Below, piece after piece: positions 18,266 through 27,718 of a stretch of DNA of 64,000 nt. The stretch's first letter is position 1; each line of letters starts with the position of its first letter. The notes under the pieces are model-generated. The model was not told the origin of the DNA and did not search any database. It worked only from the letters and a program-made list of their open reading frames with translations. Position numbers and translations under genes: made by a program. Source of the stretch: Candidatus Hebobacterum abditum (GTDB lineage Bacteria; Armatimonadota; Hebobacteria; Hebobacterales; Hebobacteraceae); contig JALGXW010000004.1 of the NCBI GenBank assembly GCA_029821875.1, positions 93,766-157,765 on the forward strand, given 5' to 3'.

Positions 18266-19689
18266 CGCAGGTGCAGTCCATCCGCTTTGGCACCGAGGGC
18301 TGGCGGGCCGTCCTCGCCGAGGAATATACTTTCGACAACGTGAGGGCGGTGGCGCGCGCTACTGCACACTGGTTTCAGAACCTGTCACGAGAAGGCCCGG
18401 TAGCAGTTGGCCACGACACGCGATTCATGGGGGGCAGGTTCGCCTGCGCGGTTGCAGACGAACTCGCCGCCCTCGGCGTAGTGCCCGTGTTGAGCAGCGG
18501 CCCGGTGCCCACGCCCGCGGTCTGTTACTATGTCGCCGAGCATGGGCTCGCCGGCGCGGTCGTACTGACCGCGAGCCACAATCCGGCGGAGTACAACGGC
18601 TTCAAAGTGAAGACCGGCGTCGGCGCCTCTGTCGCAGCCGAAGACGCGGCCTGGATTGGGAGGGAGGCGAACCGTCTGGTGGCGTCCGGACCTGACGGCC
18701 CGGCACCGCCTGCCGCTCACGAGCGCTTCGACGTAAGGGAGGAGTACCTGGAGCGCGTTCTCTCTCTCGTCGACCGAGACGCGATAGCGGAGGCCAAGCT
18801 TCGCGTCGTTGCGGACTGCATGCACGGCTCCGGCGGCGGCTACTTCGACGAGGCGCTGCGACGCGCCGGCTGTGCGCAGGTCAATGCCCTTCGGACGAGT
18901 CCGGATCCGACCTTTGGGTGGAGGCACCCCGAACCGATCGGGCCGAACCTGGAGGCGAGCATCCCTCTAAGCGCGGAGCCAGACGTCGACATCGGCCTGG
19001 CCACCGACGGTGATGCCGATCGGTTCGGCATGATGGCCGACGGCGACTACATCGACATACAGCGCACCATTGCTTTCGTTCTGTATCACCTGCTGAAGAA
19101 CCGGGGCTGGCGCGGCCGTGTCGTCCGTGCCATCAACGTGACGTCGATGGTCGACCGGCTGTGCGAACACTACGGCTGCGATGTCACCGAGGCATCGGTG
19201 GGATTCAAGAACATAGCGCCTGAGATGATCGGGTCTGATGAGGTGATCCTAGGCGTCGAAGAGAGCGGCGGGTTCGGCATCAGGGGCCACATCCCGGACC
19301 GCGATGGCACGCTGGCCGCCCTCGTCGCTTGCGAGGCCCTGGCCGCAGAGGCGAAGCCCGTGCGCGAGATTCTTCAGGATATCTTCGAACTCGTCGGCGG
19401 CCGGCGGTTCTTCGACCGCGTCGACCTTCGCCTCACTCACCAGCAACGAGACCGGGTTCAGGCAGCGCTGCCTTCGCTCGAACCGGCCGAGCTTGCCGGT
19501 CAGCGGGTGGCATCGGTGAACCGGCTCGACGGCGTGAAGATCGTGGGCACTGACGGAAGTTGGGTCTTGGCTCGGCTATCTGGCACCGAGCCGCTCGTGC
19601 GCATCTACGCGGAGGCGCGAAGCGAGGCCGAGGTGAAGGCCTTGCTCGCGGCCGGGCAGCGCCTCATCGAAGACGCCGCAGGAGGATAG
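18262..19689 (+). CDS. Phosphohexomutase (phosphomannomutase/phosphoglucosamine mutase family)
   Basis: A 475-aa alpha-D-phosphohexomutase. It has the N-terminal sugar-P mutase opening IRFGTEGWRAV, the phosphoserine loop LTASHNPAEYNGFK, the Mg loop DGDADRFG, the sugar loop GVEESGGFGI and the phosphate loop RLSGTEPLVRIY. Start GTG 18262 overlaps kdsD. Followed 4 bp later by GDP-mannose pyrophosphorylase, it probably acts as phosphomannomutase (Man-6-P to Man-1-P) here, but the family is broad in specificity. Confidence 0.88.
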   Translation: MTQVQSIRFGTEGWRAVLAEEYTFDNVRAVARATAHWFQNLSREGPVAVGHDTRFMGGRFACAVADELAALGVVPVLSSGPVPTPAVCYYVAEHGLAGAVVLTASHNPAEYNGFKVKTGVGASVAAEDAAWIGREANRLVASGPDGPAPPAAHERFDVREEYLERVLSLVDRDAIAEAKLRVVADCMHGSGGGYFDEALRRAGCAQVNALRTSPDPTFGWRHPEPIGPNLEASIPLSAEPDVDIGLATDGDADRFGMMADGDYIDIQRTIAFVLYHLLKNRGWRGRVVRAINVTSMVDRLCEHYGCDVTEASVGFKNIAPEMIGSDEVILGVEESGGFGIRGHIPDRDGTLAALVACEALAAEAKPVREILQDIFELVGGRRFFDRVDLRLTHQQRDRVQAALPSLEPAELAGQRVASVNRLDGVKIVGTDGSWVLARLSGTEPLVRIYAEARSEAEVKALLAAGQRLIEDAAGG

Positions 19690-19693
19690 AGCT

Positions 19694-20770
19694 GTGGCGA
19701 CTGAAGACAGCATGCACGTCATCATAGTGAGCGGTGGTGTGGGCACCCGACTCTGGCCCATCTCGCGGCGAAGCCGACCGAAGCAGTTCCAGCCACTGCT
19801 ATCCGAACGGACGATGCTGGTCGACACCTATGAGCGGATCTTGCCTCTGACGTCTCCGGACCATGTCTGGGTCGTCACAGGCGCCGACTTTGTCGACCTG
19901 GTCCGCGGGCAACTTCCCGATGTCTCCTCTGAGCATATCCTCGGTGAGCCAGTCGGGCGGAACAGCGCGCCCGCCATCATGTTGGCCGCCGCTCGCATCG
20001 TCCGCTCGGAGCCTGAGGCAACCGTGTTGGCCACGCCGGCCGATAGCTACATCGGCGATGCGGCCGCCTACTGCGACTATGTCGGGGTGGCCGCCGAGAC
20101 TGCCGCTCAGGGATTCATCGTCACCCTCGGAGTCATCCCGGCTCATCCGGATACCGGCTACGGCTACATCAAGCGCGGCCACCGCCTCGGCACCGTCGGC
20201 GGCGCCTATCGCGTCGACACGTTCACCGAGAAGCCCGACCTCGAGACCGCGGAGCGCTATCTGGCCGATGGCGGCTACTACTGGAACATGGGTCACTTCA
20301 TCTTTCGGGCCGGGAACTTCATGGAACGGTGCGCGGTCCACCTGCCAGAGGTTGCTGCCGCGATGGCGAAGCTCGCCGAGTCCGACGACCCCGCCGGCGA
20401 GCTTCTGGACAGGACGTACGAGACGCTGCCCTCCATCTCCATCGACTACGGCATCGCAGAGAAGGAGGAGGACATGGCCGTCGTTCCGACGGCCGTGGAG
20501 TGGAGCGATGTTGGGCACTGGCGCGCCGTCAAGGATATCGCCGGACGACACGGATCACTCGACCTCGAGTCGGAGAACCACATAGCAGTCGAGAGTCGCA
20601 ACTGCTTCGTGATGGCTGAGTCCGGCCGGCTTGTGGTCACCGTCGGCGTGGAGGACTACGTCATCGTCGACACCGAAGACGCCGTCCTCATTGTCCATGA
20701 AGACAAGGCCCAGGAAGTCCGCCAGGCACTCGAAGAGATCGAGAAGAAGGGCAAGGGTACCTGCCTGTAG
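19694..20770 (+). CDS. manC: Mannose-1-phosphate guanylyltransferase
   Basis: A 358-aa GDP-mannose pyrophosphorylase. The nucleotide-binding loop GVGTRLWPISRRSRPKQF, the signature FTEKPDLETAERYLADGG and YYWNMGHFIFRA are diagnostic. A beta-helix-like end is present, but there is no fused phosphomannose isomerase, unlike long ManC. GTG 19694 follows AGGAGG by 8 bp. It ends a three-gene operon for activated mannose, probably for glycans. Confidence 0.92.
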   Translation: MATEDSMHVIIVSGGVGTRLWPISRRSRPKQFQPLLSERTMLVDTYERILPLTSPDHVWVVTGADFVDLVRGQLPDVSSEHILGEPVGRNSAPAIMLAAARIVRSEPEATVLATPADSYIGDAAAYCDYVGVAAETAAQGFIVTLGVIPAHPDTGYGYIKRGHRLGTVGGAYRVDTFTEKPDLETAERYLADGGYYWNMGHFIFRAGNFMERCAVHLPEVAAAMAKLAESDDPAGELLDRTYETLPSISIDYGIAEKEEDMAVVPTAVEWSDVGHWRAVKDIAGRHGSLDLESENHIAVESRNCFVMAESGRLVVTVGVEDYVIVDTEDAVLIVHEDKAQEVRQALEEIEKKGKGTCL

Positions 20771-20788
20771 GCCTGACGCCGGCCGCCG

Positions 20789-22576
20789 TCAGTCTGAGGC
20801 CAGCCGCACGAGGCCAAAGCCGCTGGCGTCCTCCCAGTTGTCAATCGTCCCATGCCACAGCAGCTGCAGCCGGCCGGCCGGGTCGGAATTGTCGTTGATG
20901 GCGAGGTCGAAGCCGATCAGCTCTCCCCGGGAGGGGAAGTTGCTCAGCGGAATGGCGACCTCCGCCTCGTACCCATCGGCGGTCTGCCGAGAGGCGAGCT
21001 CGATTCCGGCGAGTTCCGTGAACTGCTCCTCGGCGTACACGATGCGTGTCGCCTGGCCGTCGAGGGCCGGGATCATGACCAGGTAGGCCACGCCCTCGCT
21101 GTACTCTCCCTTCGCCAAGTCGGCTTCAGGCCGCCCGTCGAGGTAGATCTCGAAGGAGTCCCCGTTGGCTACGTGTCCGGTCTCGGGCTTTGGCTTCAGG
21201 TCGGGGTCGGTGATCCTCACGGCAACGTACAGATTCTCCGCGTCACAGCCCAGCCAGGCCACGCCTGAGCACAACTCAGGTCCGCCCCACAAACGCGGTC
21301 GGAGCACCACCTGGTCTTCTCGGTCAACAGAGATCGTCGGATCGCCGCCCCATTCGCCGAGAGATCCGTCGATCTTCACGCCCGGTTTCTGCCTGCACTC
21401 GACGGCGACCGGCTCCTTTGCCGTGACCGCGCGCCGGCCCTCCAGCTCTCCGCTCCCGGCAGCACTGAGGCGAAACCAGTAGGTCAAGTTATCCTCCATC
21501 TCGCCCCGGCTCGCGGTGATGGTGAACTGAAGCTCTGCCGCCCCCTGCGGCGCCAGGACGATCTCTCTCCTCTCAGGAACTACGCTCCAGCCCGGCACGC
21601 GGTCAAACTCCAGAGTCGCGGCCAGGGGCGTGTCGAAGGGATTCTGGAGGAGCAGCGCTCTCTTCACTATCGTCTCTTCAGTCCTGAGCAGCACAGCTCC
21701 CGCATCGAGCTGGCTAGTGACCTGCGCCCACGCGTCCCGCAGCCCTGTCGTCACCACATCCTGCCGCTCCACATTGCCAGTCCTGACGATGGCTAGTTGG
21801 GCCTTGTCCTCCCCCGCCGGTGGCACCGTCACCCACACATAGTGGTAGAATCCGCCTCTCACCGGCTCGGTGCCGATCTCTGCTCCTCCGCCGCCGGTGA
21901 CGACATATCGCACGCCGTCGCTTGTGCCCATGTCTTCGTAATGGTGCCAGTGCCCTGCGAACACCGTGTCCACTCCGGCCTCGGCCAGCAGCGGATGTAC
22001 GTCCCGAACCCAGTTGCTGCCCGCAGCCGTGTAGTCGTCGGCCCACAGCGGCTTGTGCAGGAAGACGAAGATCCGTTTCCCCTTCGCCGACGATAGGTCA
22101 GCCTTCAGCCAGGCTAGCTGTCGCCCCGCGATCTTCACCCGGGGTGACTCATCCTCCGAGTCGAGAACGATCAGATGGCAGTGCTTGACATCGAAGCTGT
22201 ACCAGAGGGGGCCGTAGCGCTCCTGATACACCTTCTCACTTGTCTCATCCCAGATGTCGTGGTTCCCGGCCGCCAGGTACACAGGCACCTCGAACTTGCC
22301 GGTTGCCCCATCGAAGGCTTCCCACTGCTGCACGAGTGTGTTCAGGTCCGTGTAGCCCAGGACCAGGTCTCCGACGTTGACCACGAACTCGGGCTGAAGC
22401 AGGTTGATTTCGTCAATTGCGCGGCAATACATCGGGGCGGGTGTGATGACATCGCCGCCGCTGCCGTCGGTTCGGGTATCGCCGATGACGACAAACTGGC
22501 ACGGCTCGGCAGCCCAACCAGCGGCGACGCCGACGGCCAGCACGAGCAGAAGGACTAAGCAGACGCGAGGAAGCAT
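20789..22576 (-). CDS. Secreted metallophosphoesterase with C-terminal CBM9-like domain
   Basis: A 595-aa exported protein with a signal peptide ending near AAGWAAEP. A calcineurin-like phosphoesterase domain (about 25-270) has GDTRTDG, NVGDLV, GNHDIWD and AGHWHHYED metal-site motifs. A beta middle region (280-390) and a CBM9-like C-terminus (about 400-595: VKIDGSLGEWGG, NGDSFEIYLDGR, YEAEVAIPL) follow. ATG 22576 follows GGGGAG. Its CBM9 region resembles that of the 1176-aa protein at 9717. It may target phosphorylated glycans or nucleotides outside the cell; the substrate is unknown. Confidence 0.82.
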   Translation of the reverse strand: MLPRVCLVLLLVLAVGVAAGWAAEPCQFVVIGDTRTDGSGGDVITPAPMYCRAIDEINLLQPEFVVNVGDLVLGYTDLNTLVQQWEAFDGATGKFEVPVYLAAGNHDIWDETSEKVYQERYGPLWYSFDVKHCHLIVLDSEDESPRVKIAGRQLAWLKADLSSAKGKRIFVFLHKPLWADDYTAAGSNWVRDVHPLLAEAGVDTVFAGHWHHYEDMGTSDGVRYVVTGGGGAEIGTEPVRGGFYHYVWVTVPPAGEDKAQLAIVRTGNVERQDVVTTGLRDAWAQVTSQLDAGAVLLRTEETIVKRALLLQNPFDTPLAATLEFDRVPGWSVVPERREIVLAPQGAAELQFTITASRGEMEDNLTYWFRLSAAGSGELEGRRAVTAKEPVAVECRQKPGVKIDGSLGEWGGDPTISVDREDQVVLRPRLWGGPELCSGVAWLGCDAENLYVAVRITDPDLKPKPETGHVANGDSFEIYLDGRPEADLAKGEYSEGVAYLVMIPALDGQATRIVYAEEQFTELAGIELASRQTADGYEAEVAIPLSNFPSRGELIGFDLAINDNSDPAGRLQLLWHGTIDNWEDASGFGLVRLASD

Positions 22577-22654
22577 GGCTGTTCTCCCCCCACGAAAGTG
22601 TGGCTCTCGATCGCCTTCCCCGTTGTGCAGCCTTCTCCCTGCACCGCGCCCGCC

Positions 22655-22684
22655 TTGAGGCGCGAGCTGATCGCGTGGTATTCT
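22655..22684 (+). promoter_or_regulatory. Candidate promoter for the methyltransferase gene
   Basis: TTGAGG (22655-22660), an 18 bp spacer and TATTCT (22679-22684), 33 bp before ATG 22718. Confidence 0.4.
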
Positions 22685-22717
22685 GAGCGCGCGAGGAAGT
22701 CTCTCCCCCAAGTGACC

Positions 22718-23677
22718 ATGAGACAAGGCGCCAAAGCTCATTGCTCAGCACCACCCCGGATCGACGATCCCTCCACTGTCTGGTCGACCTGGGTCCAGTC
22801 GGTCGAGTGGATCGATCCGATCCGGGAACAGAGGTTCCGGGATGAGGTTCGCGACCTGCTCTGGCCCGTCCTGGGTCTACGGCGGGGCGGAGTGGCCGTC
22901 GATGTCGGCTGCGGCGGGGGAGCCGTGACGCGCGCGTTGGCGCGATGGATGGGCCCCGGTTCCAAGGTCGTCGGCACCGACCGGGACGTCAACTTCCTCC
23001 ACTACGCGCGCCGTCGAGCAAAGGAGGAGCGCCTAGGCCGCCGCCTCAGGTATCTCCAGGGCGACGCGCTGGACCTCCCCTTGCCTGACAACTTCGCCGA
23101 TGCTATGACGTCGTATACGGTCCTGGGGCATATCTCCGATACGAAGCGTTTCCTGACGGAGAAGATGCGCGTGTGTCGTCCCGGCGGGCGCGTTTCTGTG
23201 CTCGAGGTCCGCGGCAAAGCAGGGCTGGCCTCCTCGCCGAGACGATCCGGTCGGCCCTCAGCCAGAGAGCAAGAGCTGTGGCGGCCCCTGGAGAAAGTCT
23301 GGAGAAAGTCAGTCGACGAGCCCTGGCGGGTCGCCTCGGCGGAGGTGGGGCTGGCCGAACTCCCAGACCTATTCGAGCAGCTCGGCCTCGTGGAGGTGAT
23401 GCTCGAATCCTTTTCCAGCGTCAACACGCTGGAAGATGCGCGCATCACGCCGGGGGAAGCCCTGCGCCACCTCTCCGCCCAAGAAAGGTGGCTGCTGGCC
23501 CAAGTGGACCGGTCCGCTGCCCTGCTGAAGCGTCCCCTTCCGCCGAGACATCTGTCCTCTCTGCGGCGCTGCATAAAGACACGGTACGAGAAGCTGCGCC
23601 GCTGGGTCAGGGATGGAGTTCACACGTGGGACTTCAGCGTCTCTCTCAGCCTGGCCGTCAGTGGCAGGAAGCCGTGA
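22718..23677 (+). CDS. SAM-dependent class I methyltransferase
   Basis: About 319 aa. Motif I VAVDVGCGGGAVTRAL, an acidic motif II (VVGTDRD), LQGDALDLPLPDNFADAM and the post-motif VCRPGGRVSVLEVRG define a Methyltransf_11-like Rossmann fold in the first ~190 residues. The C-terminal ~130 residues are helical and basic with no recognised domain. The start ATG lacks a strong SD; GTG 22712 is in frame. The substrate is unknown. Confidence 0.8.
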   Translation: MRQGAKAHCSAPPRIDDPSTVWSTWVQSVEWIDPIREQRFRDEVRDLLWPVLGLRRGGVAVDVGCGGGAVTRALARWMGPGSKVVGTDRDVNFLHYARRRAKEERLGRRLRYLQGDALDLPLPDNFADAMTSYTVLGHISDTKRFLTEKMRVCRPGGRVSVLEVRGKAGLASSPRRSGRPSAREQELWRPLEKVWRKSVDEPWRVASAEVGLAELPDLFEQLGLVEVMLESFSSVNTLEDARITPGEALRHLSAQERWLLAQVDRSAALLKRPLPPRHLSSLRRCIKTRYEKLRRWVRDGVHTWDFSVSLSLAVSGRKP

Positions 23678-23821
23678 CCCGAACACACTCACCTCGCCTC
23701 GCCGTGCTTCAGCAAAACGACAGACGCGAAGGAAACGCGAACAGCGGCACCGAACGCCGCTCCGCCGCGCAACAGTCCATAGTGCATAGTGCACGCGTTG
23801 CGACACACGAAGGAGCTTGGC

Positions 23822-25441
23822 ATGGCCATCAGCTCAGGCACGCTCGTCATCTGGGCGGCTGATTCGCTCGAGAAGATCCCACAGGACGCCCAGCCCGACG
23901 CCGGACCCGATGCCATCGAGGCCGACGCCTGTCGCGGCGAGGTGGTTTCGGCGCAACTGGCAGTACGCGTCACCAAGTCGGTGCGTGATCTGCACATCCA
24001 GGTTTCTTCCCTCACGCACGCGGAGGCCGGCGCGACCGGCATCGACGTCCGGCCCCGCTTCGTCGGCTACGTCCCCGTCGAAGCCAACACCCCAGACACA
24101 CCCATGGAGGAGGTCATCTGCAACGCTCCCTGCCTCGTGGCGGACCCGCTGCTTGTCGACGAAACCGCAGGCGTCGAGGCCGACTCGACCCAGCCGGTCT
24201 GGCTCACGATCTCAGTGCCGACCGACGCGCCTCCCGGCCCATGGCTGGGCACGATCAGACTGAGCGCTGGCGGCGAGAAGGCAGAAGTCCCCCTCCGCCT
24301 GACCGTTCATCCAGTCACGTTGCCGGCAGAGCGGAGCCTGTGGGTGACCAACTGGATGAACCTGGGGAACTTCGCGACGTTCTACGGCACTGAGCCGTAC
24401 ACAGATCGCTTCTGGCGAGTCGTCGAGACCTTCGCAGCCAACATGGCTGCGCACCGCCAGAACGTCGTGCTCTGCCCCAATGACCTGATCCAGATCTTCC
24501 AGGAGGCGGATGGAGGCTTCGCCTTCGACTTCACGCGCTACGACAGGTGGGTCGGCATCTTCGACAAGGCGGGTTGCGCGGAGCTTCTCGAGGGCGGCCA
24601 CCTTGGGCGCCGGGGAGAGGGCAAGTGGGAGACGCCGTGGTTCGAATGGCGCAGGTTCCCGGTCCGCCGCCGGGATGGCGCGCTGGTCGAGGCGGACGCG
24701 GAGACAGTCGTGCGAGAACTCGTTACGAACCTCCTCGCCCATGTGAGGGAGAGGGGCTGGCTCGACCGCTTCGTCATGCATATCGTCGATGAGCCCGCGC
24801 CGCACACCGAGGAGGACTACAAGAAGAAGTCCGAGCTCGTCCACCAGTGGGCTCCCGGGGTTCGATTCCTAGAGGCGATGAGCTTGATGGACGCGCGCGG
24901 GCACCTGGACATCTGGGTGCCTCAGCTCAGCCACTTCGACGAACACATGGACCACTACCTGAAGATGCGAGATGAGTCCGGCATCGAACTGTGGCACTAC
25001 ACCTGCATGTATCCCACGGGGCTCTACCCGAACAGATTCCTCGACTTCAGTCTCGCGAAGACTCGCCTTCTCCATTGGATCAACTGGCGCTACCGACTGA
25101 CCGGCTACCTCCACTGGGGGCTCAACTACTGGACAGAAAACCCGTTCCATGAGGACCGGCTGCGAGGGGATCTCCCGCCCGGGGACAGCTGGATCGTATA
25201 TCCTGGGACCGATGGTCCGATTGACTCGATCCGATGGGAACAGATGCGCGAGGGCATCCAGGACTACGAGCTCCTTCGCCTGTTGGACGCGCGGTCCAAG
25301 GAGACCGGGCGACTGGAGGGCAGAGCCGACGAAATCTGTTCCGCGCTTGTGCCCGACCCCACGAGTTACTCGCGCGACCAGCAGTCGCTGCGACAAGCAC
25401 GTGGGAACGTCATCTCCGCTCTGCAGGAGCTCGAGGGCTGA
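23822..25441 (+). CDS. DUF4091 glycoside-hydrolase-like protein
   Basis: A 539-aa protein without an obvious signal peptide. The N-terminal beta region (1-160) is followed by a TIM-barrel-like part with HIVDEPAPHTEEDYKKK (Asp-Glu as candidate acid pair). The DUF4091 part (about 380-530) has LHWINWRYRLTGYLHWG, YPGTDGPIDSIRWEQMREGI and DYELLRLLD. Relatives sit in GH123-like families. ATG 23822 follows AAGGAG by 7 bp. It fits the carbohydrate-degrading theme; activity is inferred. Confidence 0.8.
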   Translation: MAISSGTLVIWAADSLEKIPQDAQPDAGPDAIEADACRGEVVSAQLAVRVTKSVRDLHIQVSSLTHAEAGATGIDVRPRFVGYVPVEANTPDTPMEEVICNAPCLVADPLLVDETAGVEADSTQPVWLTISVPTDAPPGPWLGTIRLSAGGEKAEVPLRLTVHPVTLPAERSLWVTNWMNLGNFATFYGTEPYTDRFWRVVETFAANMAAHRQNVVLCPNDLIQIFQEADGGFAFDFTRYDRWVGIFDKAGCAELLEGGHLGRRGEGKWETPWFEWRRFPVRRRDGALVEADAETVVRELVTNLLAHVRERGWLDRFVMHIVDEPAPHTEEDYKKKSELVHQWAPGVRFLEAMSLMDARGHLDIWVPQLSHFDEHMDHYLKMRDESGIELWHYTCMYPTGLYPNRFLDFSLAKTRLLHWINWRYRLTGYLHWGLNYWTENPFHEDRLRGDLPPGDSWIVYPGTDGPIDSIRWEQMREGIQDYELLRLLDARSKETGRLEGRADEICSALVPDPTSYSRDQQSLRQARGNVISALQELEG

Positions 25442-25501
25442 GACTGCACGGGGTGGGCCGCGCGAGAAAAGTGCGCAGCTATTCGCACTAACGTAACACT
25501 C

Positions 25502-26194
25502 GTGCGGCACTCTCGCTACTGGGAGATCGTCCTGCAGCGCGCTGCAGGCGACCTCGCACATACATGTGCAAGAGGGGTCGGATTGGCCGGATCGCTGCCC
25601 GATAGCAAGCCGAACGCGCAGACCCCCTCCTCGTGTCCCATCGTCTGCGGCGGGGCACGGCTCCTGAGTTGGGCGGCCTTGCGCGTTCCGCACGCTCTTC
25701 GCGCCGCTGCTCTACTTCTGGTCACGCTCGTGGCAGCCGCAGTCTACAACGCCGCCACCCCCTTTGGCATCCCGTGGGGGCCGTCCCCTGACAACCGCGT
25801 CGGGATCCCCCGGGTCTTCGAGTCGCGCCTGCCTCAGATCGACGCGGCGAAGGCGCTGTCGCTGTACGAAGCGGGCGAGGCACTGTTCGTGGACTCGCGC
25901 GACGAGGACGACTACGAGCGCGACCACATCCCAGGCGCCGTCAGCGCCCCCATGCGCAGATGGGCCGAGATCTGGCCCGACATCGAATCAGAGTTCCCAC
26001 GAGATCGACTGCTGGTGCTCTACTGCTATGGCGCTCACTGCGGCCTGAGCACTCGTCAGGGCAAGGAACTCCTCAGGCAAGAGTACGGCAAGCTCGTCGT
26101 GCTCGACTATGGCTGGTCCGCGTGGACGGACCACGGACACCCCACCGTGGAGCACCCCGAGGGGCACCCGGGGGAAGCCGAGGGCGAGCACTGA
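25502..26194 (+). CDS. Membrane-anchored rhodanese-domain protein
   Basis: About 230 aa. A TM helix near residues 67-85 (LRAAALLLVTLVAAAVYNAA) is followed by a rhodanese domain (about 110-220) with ALFVDSRDEDDYERDHIPGA and the active-site loop LYCYGAHCGLSTR. The N-terminal ~60 residues before the TM look non-coding-like and the true start may be later (candidates include GTG codons before the TM); GTG 25502 is only the longest option. The next gene starts one base after its stop, so the pair works together. Confidence 0.78.
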   Translation: MRHSRYWEIVLQRAAGDLAHTCARGVGLAGSLPDSKPNAQTPSSCPIVCGGARLLSWAALRVPHALRAAALLLVTLVAAAVYNAATPFGIPWGPSPDNRVGIPRVFESRLPQIDAAKALSLYEAGEALFVDSRDEDDYERDHIPGAVSAPMRRWAEIWPDIESEFPRDRLLVLYCYGAHCGLSTRQGKELLRQEYGKLVVLDYGWSAWTDHGHPTVEHPEGHPGEAEGEH

Positions 26195-26195
26195 C

Positions 26196-26627
26196 ATGCG
26201 GATGATCGGTCGGATCATCACACATCGGGTCTTCCTGCGGCTGGCAGGACTCATCGTCGGCGGGGTCTTCGTCTACGCCAGCTGGGACAAGATCACACAA
26301 GCGGACCGCTTTGCCGACATCGTGCACGACTACGACATGCTGCCGCTGGTCTTCGTCAACGCCTTCGCTCTGATGATGCCATGGACCGAGCTCGTTGTCG
26401 GCGCGACGCTCATCGTGGGAGTCTGGCGCCGCGCGTCAGGCCTTCTGGCGACTGCTCTGACAGCCTCGTTCATGGTCGCGATTGCCCAGGCGGAGATACG
26501 AGGGCTCGACATCGAATGTGGGTGCTTCGACGTCAGCGGGATGAGCGGGACCGAGGCGAGCTGGGACCTCTTCGTGCGCGACATCGCGCTGCTGCTGGGC
26601 TCAGTGCTTCTCTGGAGAAGAGCCTGA
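26196..26627 (+). CDS. DoxX/MauE-family redox-associated membrane protein
   Basis: A 143-aa four-TM protein. VYASWDKITQADRFADIV, MMPWTELVVGATLI and the pair in ECGCFD match MauE/DoxX proteins, which support disulfide or quinone chemistry. It starts one base after the rhodanese stop, indicating a shared transcript. A role in sulfane-sulfur or thiol redox at the membrane is inferred from the pairing. Confidence 0.82.
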   Translation: MRMIGRIITHRVFLRLAGLIVGGVFVYASWDKITQADRFADIVHDYDMLPLVFVNAFALMMPWTELVVGATLIVGVWRRASGLLATALTASFMVAIAQAEIRGLDIECGCFDVSGMSGTEASWDLFVRDIALLLGSVLLWRRA

Positions 26628-26633
26628 TCAGAG

Positions 26634-26652
26634 GCCGGTGAATCTCACCGGA
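26634..26652. terminator. Candidate bidirectional terminator hairpin
   Basis: CCGGTGA (26635-26641), loop ATC and TCACCGG (26645-26651) form a perfect 7 bp stem between two convergent genes, overlapping the stop of the parvulin gene. There is no T tract. Confidence 0.3.
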
Positions 26653-27718
26653 CGCGAAGCTCTTCGTAGACCGGCTCGTTGACTTCGACCTCTGCCTCGC
26701 CGACCAGCTCGTCTATCAGCTCTTCGTACTTCTCGTCCACGTACCGGTTCCTGACGTTGTGCTTCATCTCTTCAAACGGCATATGGCCCAGTGATTCCCG
26801 CTCGACGCACTCGATGATGTAGAAGGCGCGATGCTCCTCGAACACGGGGCTCGTCTCCCCCACGGCAAGCTTCATCGCCTCGCCGCGGAGGATCGGCCGT
26901 ATCCTCTCATCGAAGCGGGCACTCTCCTCATCGAGCACTCTCTCGTAGAGACCTCCGTGTGGGCCGTACTCGCGCGCGAGATCCTCGAGCCGTGCCCCCT
27001 CCTCCAGCTTCCTGAGCGCCTCGTCTATCTTCTCCTCGGCCTCCGCCCGGCTCGGCGCGTCCGAATCGTCTCGGCCGAACGGGATCGTGATGGCCTGGAT
27101 CCTGACGCGGTCGCCGCGCTGATAGAGCCGGTCCTTCACGGTCTCGTAGTAGCTCCTCAGCGTGTCGTCTGAGGCGTGCAGCTTCGTGTCCCACAGCCGT
27201 CTCTTTGAACGGATGACCATGTTGGTGAAGACATATGTGAAGTACTCGTCTTCTCGGTACTGTTTGGGGCCGTAGATCGGTTCGCCAGCTTCGAGCGCCG
27301 TCTGCCGCCTCTCGTTCTCTCGGCCCAAGGCTTTCAGAAAGGCGCTGTAGCTAATATCCGAGACGACGCCCTGCTCCCGAGCCACAATCTGCTCGACCTT
27401 GATGCGGACGCACTCGTCCAGTGTAACCTGCTTCAACCAGCCCAGGGGGGTCATGCCCTCATGGGAGGTCGTCCAGAAGTCCGCGCTCTCTTCAGCTCCG
27501 TACTGCTGCCGGAAATGGCGGTAGGCCAGAGACCTGCTCCGAACCAGCCGACGCTGGAACAGCCGTGCCGAAATCGGCTCGCCGTTCACCTTCGCGACCC
27601 AGGCCGCCGCGAGGTACTGGGGCCCGCCCTCCTCGTCGGGTGCCAGCGCTGGCACAACCATCGCACCCAGCAACAGCCAGAGAACTCCGGCCACAACTCT
27701 CAACGTCTCCGCCGCCAT
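26645..27718 (-). CDS. Parvulin-type peptidyl-prolyl isomerase (PpiC/SurA-like)
   Basis: A 357-aa exported foldase-like protein. A signal peptide (5-27) is followed by a SurA-N-like helical region starting at VAKVNGEPISARLFQRRLV (about 41-60). The parvulin domain (about 205-300) has VRIQAITIPFG, EEGARLEDLAREYG and MKLAVGETSPVFEEHRAFYIIECVERE. The C-terminal helix closes the chaperone region. Likely periplasmic or cell-surface assistance of protein folding. It converges with the DoxX gene. Confidence 0.85.
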   Translation of the reverse strand: MAAETLRVVAGVLWLLLGAMVVPALAPDEEGGPQYLAAAWVAKVNGEPISARLFQRRLVRSRSLAYRHFRQQYGAEESADFWTTSHEGMTPLGWLKQVTLDECVRIKVEQIVAREQGVVSDISYSAFLKALGRENERRQTALEAGEPIYGPKQYREDEYFTYVFTNMVIRSKRRLWDTKLHASDDTLRSYYETVKDRLYQRGDRVRIQAITIPFGRDDSDAPSRAEAEEKIDEALRKLEEGARLEDLAREYGPHGGLYERVLDEESARFDERIRPILRGEAMKLAVGETSPVFEEHRAFYIIECVERESLGHMPFEEMKHNVRNRYVDEKYEELIDELVGEAEVEVNEPVYEELRVR

